NCBI GenBank assembly: GCA_945947045.1
Contig: CAMEXG010000017.1
Coordinates: 1-17,850, forward strand
Origin: an uncultured Spirochaetales bacterium
GTDB taxonomy: Bacteria > Spirochaetota > Spirochaetia > Sphaerochaetales > Sphaerochaetaceae
Direction: 5' to 3'
Length of the DNA stretch: 17,850 nucleotides
Part shown: positions 13,966-17,850 of the stretch, one piece after another
How the letters are laid out: every line of letters starts with the position of its first letter
Position numbering within the stretch: the stretch's first letter is position 1
Position numbers and translations under genes: made by a program
The notes under the pieces: model-generated
Database searches by the model: none
Seen by the model: the letters and a program-made list of their open reading frames with translations, nothing else
Told to the model about the DNA's origin: nothing

Positions 13966-15081
13966 ATGAAAAAAATCGTAATCGCTTTGCTCACATTGGC
14001 TTTGTGCTTATCGTGTGCTACAACCTCTGGTGACAGCAAGAGTGTCCTTCTTTTGGTTCCAAGTGCTGAAGGAAGTTACTTCTCTGCAGCTGTTCTCGGT
14101 GTAAAGGCACTTGAGGAAAAGTATCCTGGAACAAAGACAAAAGTAGTTGAAATGGGAGCTATTCCTATGGAGAAGGCATCTGCTGCATATGAACTTGAGT
14201 GTTACATGCCATTCTTTGAGGAAGGATGCAAGGATGGGAATTATGATCTCATTGTCTGCATGGGAGCAGAGTGTAATGCTGCACTCATCGAAGCGGCGAA
14301 GAAGTACCCTGAACAGAAGTTCTTCAGCTGTGATCTTCAGGGTGTCGAAGGATCAGAGCTTGAGACATCTCCTCTTTCAAATGTTTATGGTCTGATGTAC
14401 AAAAGCAAGGATATTGGATATCTTGCTGGATATGTAGCAGCACAGGTAACACAGAGCAACATGCCTAATGCAAATCCTGAAAAGAAAGTCGGTGTCATAG
14501 TAGGTGTTAACTTCCCTGGTTTGAACGAGTACATAGGTTCCTTCTGTCAGGTTTGTGCTGAAGAAGGAGTAGAGGTATATATCGATTACGCAGGAGATTT
14601 CATTCCTGATTTCGCACCTGTTGTTGCTGAAAAAGCAAAAGCAATGTACGAAGATGGTGTCGATGTGATTTGGCAGGTTGCAGGAAGCGCAGGTTCTGGT
14701 GTATTCACTGCAGCAAAAGAAGCAGGCCGTTACTCTTTTGGTGTTGATTGCGACCAGACAAAGACTGTATCCGACAGTGCTGAAGCAGCAACTATCGTAA
14801 CATCATTCTATGCTGATTATGCGGCAGCAATAGATGCAACCTTTGCATCGGTTCTTGATGGATCTTTCCATGGAGGAACTTATCCTCTCGTTGGTCTTGC
14901 AGAAGGCTTTATCGGTTATGCTCATAATGATCAGTTTGTAGCAATGGCTCCTCAGAGCGTCCAGGATGCTATAACAGAACTTTATGCTGAAGCAAAGAAA
15001 GGAACTCTTGATATTTTTAGTGTTATTGACGATCCAGAAGGTTGGGAAGCCTTAAAAGCGGAAGTTGCTCCGAAAAACTAA
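13966..15081 (+). CDS. BMP-family basic membrane lipoprotein (PnrA/TmpC-like binding protein)
   Basis: The ATG at 13966 has AAAGGAG at 13951-13957 and opens a lipoprotein signal peptide (MKKIVIALL...) with Cys17 in LCLSC, giving 371 aa. The frame extends upstream to 13888, but that version has no signal peptide at its start. The mature protein has the BMP fold features: a segment ending YDLIVCMGAE, VYGLMYKSKDIGYLAGYVAA (about 140-159), and DVIWQVAGSAGSGVF...GVDCDQT. The family includes PnrA/TmpC of Treponema, which binds purine nucleosides for an ABC importer. Ligand-contacting residues at the N-terminus (SAEGSYFS) differ from PnrA, so the substrate is uncertain. No ATPase or permease gene adjoins it in this window. 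Confidence 0.87.
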   Translation: MKKIVIALLTLALCLSCATTSGDSKSVLLLVPSAEGSYFSAAVLGVKALEEKYPGTKTKVVEMGAIPMEKASAAYELECYMPFFEEGCKDGNYDLIVCMGAECNAALIEAAKKYPEQKFFSCDLQGVEGSELETSPLSNVYGLMYKSKDIGYLAGYVAAQVTQSNMPNANPEKKVGVIVGVNFPGLNEYIGSFCQVCAEEGVEVYIDYAGDFIPDFAPVVAEKAKAMYEDGVDVIWQVAGSAGSGVFTAAKEAGRYSFGVDCDQTKTVSDSAEAATIVTSFYADYAAAIDATFASVLDGSFHGGTYPLVGLAEGFIGYAHNDQFVAMAPQSVQDAITELYAEAKKGTLDIFSVIDDPEGWEALKAEVAPKN

Positions 15082-15093
15082 AATCAAAACCAA

Positions 15094-15131
15094 TTGTATA
15101 GATCACCACAAATAAGCGGTGATCTATACAA
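15094..15131. terminator. perfect 14-bp inverted repeat between convergent genes
   Basis: TTGTATAGATCACC (15094-15107) and its exact reverse complement (15118-15131) flank a 10-nt loop. It lies between the stop of the BMP lipoprotein gene and the stop of the convergent GNAT gene, so a bidirectional terminator is the natural reading. Read leftward, the hairpin is followed by a T-rich stretch (TTGGTTTTGATTTT). Read rightward, the tail is A-rich, so it should work better for the minus-strand operon. Confidence 0.65.
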
Positions 15132-15151
15132 AAATAATTACAAAAATCTCT

Positions 15152-15670
15152 TTAGAATATTATCTTTCCCATGTATATGGGCATTGTCTCAGAGTTCTCG
15201 CTGTATGCCAGCTTATCGTAGCCTATGATGGAGTAGCCTTTTGACTTATAGAAAGAGATAGCCTTTGTATTTGTGTTCTCCACTTCTAATAGTATTGATT
15301 TCGCCTTGTGCAATAGGGCTTCCGTCTCCATTACCTCCATCAGCTTTGATCCTATTCCTTTTCCTCGATTATTCTCATTGAATACTACTATGTTGGCGAT
15401 GCGGAATCTCTCTCCCCATCCTTCCATTGCACCTTCTGCAAAACCAAGTAAGTAGTCGTTCTCGTCATTGGCAGTATAGAAGACGCTGGAGTTCAGCCAA
15501 GAAGAAGCTATTTCGTCTTCCAGTATATATTCTCTTTTGGGCGTGGGCTCATAATATAGCGTTATTCCGCTCTCATCTTCTTTTGTTGTATATTTACCAA
15601 AAGAGGAATAGTTTGTTTGGTATCTTTTTTCCCTAAATAATGCAGGGTCTCTCTTTGATATTGTAATCAT
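15152..15670 (-). CDS. GNAT-family N-acetyltransferase
   Basis: This 172-aa protein transfers an acetyl group from acetyl-CoA to an unknown amine. The acetyl-CoA loop is RGKGIGSKL (102-110) after a strand ending ANIVVFN, and the following helix and strand (KSILLEVENTNTKAISFYKSKGY) are typical of GNAT. The C-terminal YDKLAYS...TMPIYMGK recalls streptothricin-acetyltransferase-like members, but the substrate is not determined. The start overlaps the stop of the zinc-ribbon gene by ATGA, so the two are co-transcribed and probably coupled. A decayed copy of its C-terminus lies at 13545-13660. Confidence 0.88.
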   Translation of the reverse strand: MITISKRDPALFREKRYQTNYSSFGKYTTKEDESGITLYYEPTPKREYILEDEIASSWLNSSVFYTANDENDYLLGFAEGAMEGWGERFRIANIVVFNENNRGKGIGSKLMEVMETEALLHKAKSILLEVENTNTKAISFYKSKGYSIIGYDKLAYSENSETMPIYMGKIIF

Positions 15671-15954
15671 GCTCTGAAATTATAACCGCAATCGTGGCAA
15701 TAATAGATTTTTTTAGTAAGCGTGAACCATCCCTTGCTTTTCCAGACATATCCTTTATCGCAGAGTGCTTTGATAAGTGCCATCCACCAGTCAAAAAGAA
15801 GGAGAATTAATAGGCCGATACACCATTTGATAGGAATCCATATTAGATAGAACATCCCAAAGACAAGGAACCAGAAGCATCCATGTTTACTACGTTCGTC
15901 AGATAACTGAACCCTATAGCTGCCACATTTCGGGCATCTCTTATTAATGCTCAT
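15667..15954 (-). CDS. small zinc-ribbon membrane protein (95 aa)
   Basis: AGGAGG precedes the ATG at 15952-15954. The protein has a split zinc ribbon. The N-terminal CPKCGS (Cys7, Cys10) and C-terminal CHDCG (Cys86, Cys89) are separated by a hydrophobic, Trp-rich segment at about 27-62 that likely forms one or two membrane helices. The same architecture occurs as a conserved hypothetical protein in many gut bacteria. Function is unknown. The ribbon halves would have to meet on the same side of the membrane, suggesting a helical hairpin. It is the first gene of a two-gene unit with the GNAT gene and is divergent from moxR with a 47-bp gap. Confidence 0.8.
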   Translation of the reverse strand: MSINKRCPKCGSYRVQLSDERSKHGCFWFLVFGMFYLIWIPIKWCIGLLILLLFDWWMALIKALCDKGYVWKSKGWFTLTKKIYYCHDCGYNFRA

Positions 15955-16001
15955 TAATTCCTCCTCTTCACAAAACTTCTCTCATACTTTACCCTTTTTT
16001 C

Positions 16002-16934
16002 ATGGGCAATGGTAGAGAAATAGCGGAAAGAATAAAAGAAAACATAAAAAGAGTAATAGTTGGGAAGGATGAGACTATTTCCCTCTTGATCACCGCTCTT
16101 GTTTCTGGAGGACATGTCCTTTTGTTGGATATGCCGGGGACGGGAAAGACAAAGCTTGCAAAGAGCCTTTCCAAGAGCTTGAGTCTAGATTTTGGAAGAA
16201 TTCAGTTTACTCCGGATCTTCTGCCTTCAGACATTCTGGGGTTAAATTATTTCTCCCAGAAAGAAGGTGAGTTTATATTCAGGAAAGGACCGGTATTTAC
16301 TTCAATCCTTTTGGCAGATGAAATAAACAGGGCAACCCCTAGGACTCAGTCCAGCCTTTTAGAGTGTATGGAAGAACACCAGGTGACAATAGACGGAGAG
16401 ACAAGAAAGCTTTCAGATCCTTTCTTTGTAATCGCCACTGAAAACCCCATAGAGACAGCTGGAACTTATCCTCTTCCTGAAGCACAGACCGACAGGTTCT
16501 TTATGGTCCTTGAAATGGGATACCCGAGTAAAAGCGAAGAAATAGATATTCTATCCCGTTTCTCTATTTCTGATCCTTTAGATACTCTTGGGAGCGTATG
16601 CTCAAAAGAAGATCTTGATACAATGAAGAAAGAAGCGGAGGAAGTTTATATACATCCTGATGTTCTTGAATATATTGCATCTATTTCTGAAGCTACAAGA
16701 GAAAAAGAAGGCATGGGAATAAGCCCGAGAGGAACCATTGCATTAATGCGCGGAGCAAGAGCTTGGGCCATGCTTGAGGGATATGATTACGTCACTCCTT
16801 CCCATGTAAAGAAAGTCGCTCCTCATATTCTTTCCCACAGGATGGGAAAAGATATAAAGAGAGGAAGAAAGGAGATCAAATCTATTCTTTCTTCTCTTCC
16901 AGTCCCCACAGAGGAGTGGGAGAAAAGACAGTGA
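16002..16934 (+). CDS. MoxR-family AAA+ ATPase
   Basis: This 310-aa cytoplasmic chaperone-like ATPase shows Walker A GTGKT (46-50), Walker B LLADEINRA (103-111), sensor 1 ATEN (145-148), arginine finger TDRF (163-166) and sensor 2 SPRG (241-244). The length is standard for MoxR. The ATG at 16002 gives the full N-terminal helix expected before IVGKDE, but it has no Shine-Dalgarno sequence. A CATACT -10-like box at 15983-15988 implies a very short leader. The stop overlaps the start of the DUF58 gene by one base. MoxR-DUF58 pairs usually precede von Willebrand factor A proteins and assist maturation of metal-binding or envelope complexes, and the expected partners would lie beyond the right edge. 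Confidence 0.93.
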   Translation: MGNGREIAERIKENIKRVIVGKDETISLLITALVSGGHVLLLDMPGTGKTKLAKSLSKSLSLDFGRIQFTPDLLPSDILGLNYFSQKEGEFIFRKGPVFTSILLADEINRATPRTQSSLLECMEEHQVTIDGETRKLSDPFFVIATENPIETAGTYPLPEAQTDRFFMVLEMGYPSKSEEIDILSRFSISDPLDTLGSVCSKEDLDTMKKEAEEVYIHPDVLEYIASISEATREKEGMGISPRGTIALMRGARAWAMLEGYDYVTPSHVKKVAPHILSHRMGKDIKRGRKEIKSILSSLPVPTEEWEKRQ

Positions 16935-17850
16935 TGTTCTTCCTCCTGCCTATTTCTCTGATTGTTCTTTTTATTATTGAAAGAGTCTTTTTTAGAAAGA
17001 CTTGGAGAAAGGGCCTTGTTGTCAATGTAACGTTTTCAGAGGGCACAATCAGAAGTGGAGACGGCGTTGTAGTCAAGGAGAAAAGCGACAACAGAAAGAG
17101 AGTACCTTTATCTTTTTTAAGTGTAGAGTGGAGCTTGGAAAGACTTTGTAGCCAATATAAAGTGGATGACAAGCCATTTGTCGTCTCATCTTCTTTCTCT
17201 CTCCCTTCATATAGTTCGGTAAAGAGAAATAAAGAAATAAATGGTCTGAAACGGGGAATTTATACAATTAATAATGGTAAGATTACATCCTCAGACCTTT
17301 TTTCTTCAGAGGAGTATTCTTACCCTCTTATTTCTAATTCAACACTTTGCGTCCTACCAGGGAGAAAAATAGCATTCTCTTCTTCTTATGCTTATAGAGG
17401 GTTTATAGGGTCAGTGTTGAGCCGAAAGATGAACCAAGAAGATCCTTTTGAGATTAAGGCCATAAGACCATATTTTCCTACTGACAGCATGAGGGTCGTA
17501 AACTGGAAGGCCAGTGCCAAGACGGGAAGTCTGAAGGTTAACCAATATGAGTGGACTACAGATGAAAGCGTAATGGTTGCGCTTGATTTATCGAGAGGAA
17601 ATGAGGAAGAAAGAGAGACATTGATCGAATATGTATCGTCTTTTTCTTCTTTACTCATCGAGAGAGGAGTGTCTCTTTCTCTTTCCAGTAACGGACGCGA
17701 TTATAAAAACGGAACCATGGTTAAAGTCGGGGAGGGGAGCGGCGGCAGTCATATTGATAGTGTTGACAAGGCGCTCGCTACAATAAAAGTATCTTCCACA
17801 GACAGTATGGCTTTTTCAAATCTGTTGGAATTTGCACTTAATAATATAGA
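16934..17850 (+). CDS. DUF58 domain protein, cut by the window end
   Basis: The frame is open from the ATG at 16934 (TGATG overlap with moxR) to the last base, giving 305 residues without a stop. One hydrophobic segment (residues 1-20) would anchor it in the membrane. Many DUF58 proteins have two, so this N-terminus is short. The diagnostic DUF58 block lies at about 170-205: DPFEIKAIRPYFPTDSMR, then VNWKASAKTG and KVNQYE. It is followed by a von Willebrand A-like stretch beginning VMVALDLSRG (213-222). It should work with the MoxR ATPase. No extended C-terminal domain can be judged. Confidence 0.9.
   Translation, partial: MFFLLPISLIVLFIIERVFFRKTWRKGLVVNVTFSEGTIRSGDGVVVKEKSDNRKRVPLSFLSVEWSLERLCSQYKVDDKPFVVSSSFSLPSYSSVKRNKEINGLKRGIYTINNGKITSSDLFSSEEYSYPLISNSTLCVLPGRKIAFSSSYAYRGFIGSVLSRKMNQEDPFEIKAIRPYFPTDSMRVVNWKASAKTGSLKVNQYEWTTDESVMVALDLSRGNEEERETLIEYVSSFSSLLIERGVSLSLSSNGRDYKNGTMVKVGEGSGGSHIDSVDKALATIKVSSTDSMAFSNLLEFALNNI

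Noticed and set aside
15094..15131. Perfect inverted repeat as an insertion-sequence end or attachment site
   Set aside because: There is no transposase or integrase nearby, and the position between two convergent stops is better explained by termination.

Overview
The window reads as AT-rich bacterial chromosome with tightly packed genes and strong GGAGG-type ribosome sites. A BMP/PnrA (TmpC)-type lipoprotein, a maltodextrin-binding lipoprotein, signal peptides ending in a short YAQGAQE-like stretch and a MoxR-DUF58 pair suggest a gut-type spirochaete (Treponema/Sphaerochaeta-like). A Firmicute is not excluded. No rRNA, tRNA, CRISPR array, insertion sequence or phage gene was recognised.

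Region 1 (about 100-6977, + strand) is a six-gene maltodextrin/starch operon. Its order is: a secreted protein made of three tandem CBM26-like starch-binding modules; a MalE-type lipoprotein; MalF and MalG permeases; a cytoplasmic GH13 neopullulanase/cyclomaltodextrinase; and a LacI-family regulator. From malE onward the genes are joined by 4-14 nt overlaps, while the first gene is set apart by an intercistronic hairpin. A LacI-type palindrome lies just upstream of a plausible promoter. No ATPase gene is present, so a shared MalK/MsmK must come from elsewhere. The inferred logic is: capture glucan on the triple CBM protein, import maltodextrins, hydrolyse them inside, and sense the products through LacI.

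Region 2 (about 7077-9990) looks like a small restriction-modification island. It holds a 94-aa unknown protein with a possible leaderless transcript, a DNA cytosine-5 methyltransferase with an N-terminal winged-helix-like extension, and a convergent PD-(D/E)XK-type (MspI-like) endonuclease whose 3' end overlaps the methyltransferase by 14 bp.

Region 3 (10105-13461, - strand) contains cysK followed after 1 nt by an Rrf2-family regulator with a four-cysteine cluster. Upstream of these are a YjdF/DUF2992-type gene with an unusual structured start region, and a BrnQ branched-chain amino acid carrier.

Region 4 (13462-17850) contains a decayed copy of the C-terminus of a GNAT acetyltransferase, an orphan BMP-family lipoprotein, the intact GNAT paralogue paired with a small zinc-ribbon membrane protein, and a divergent MoxR ATPase plus DUF58 pair. 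The DUF58 gene runs off the right edge of the window.
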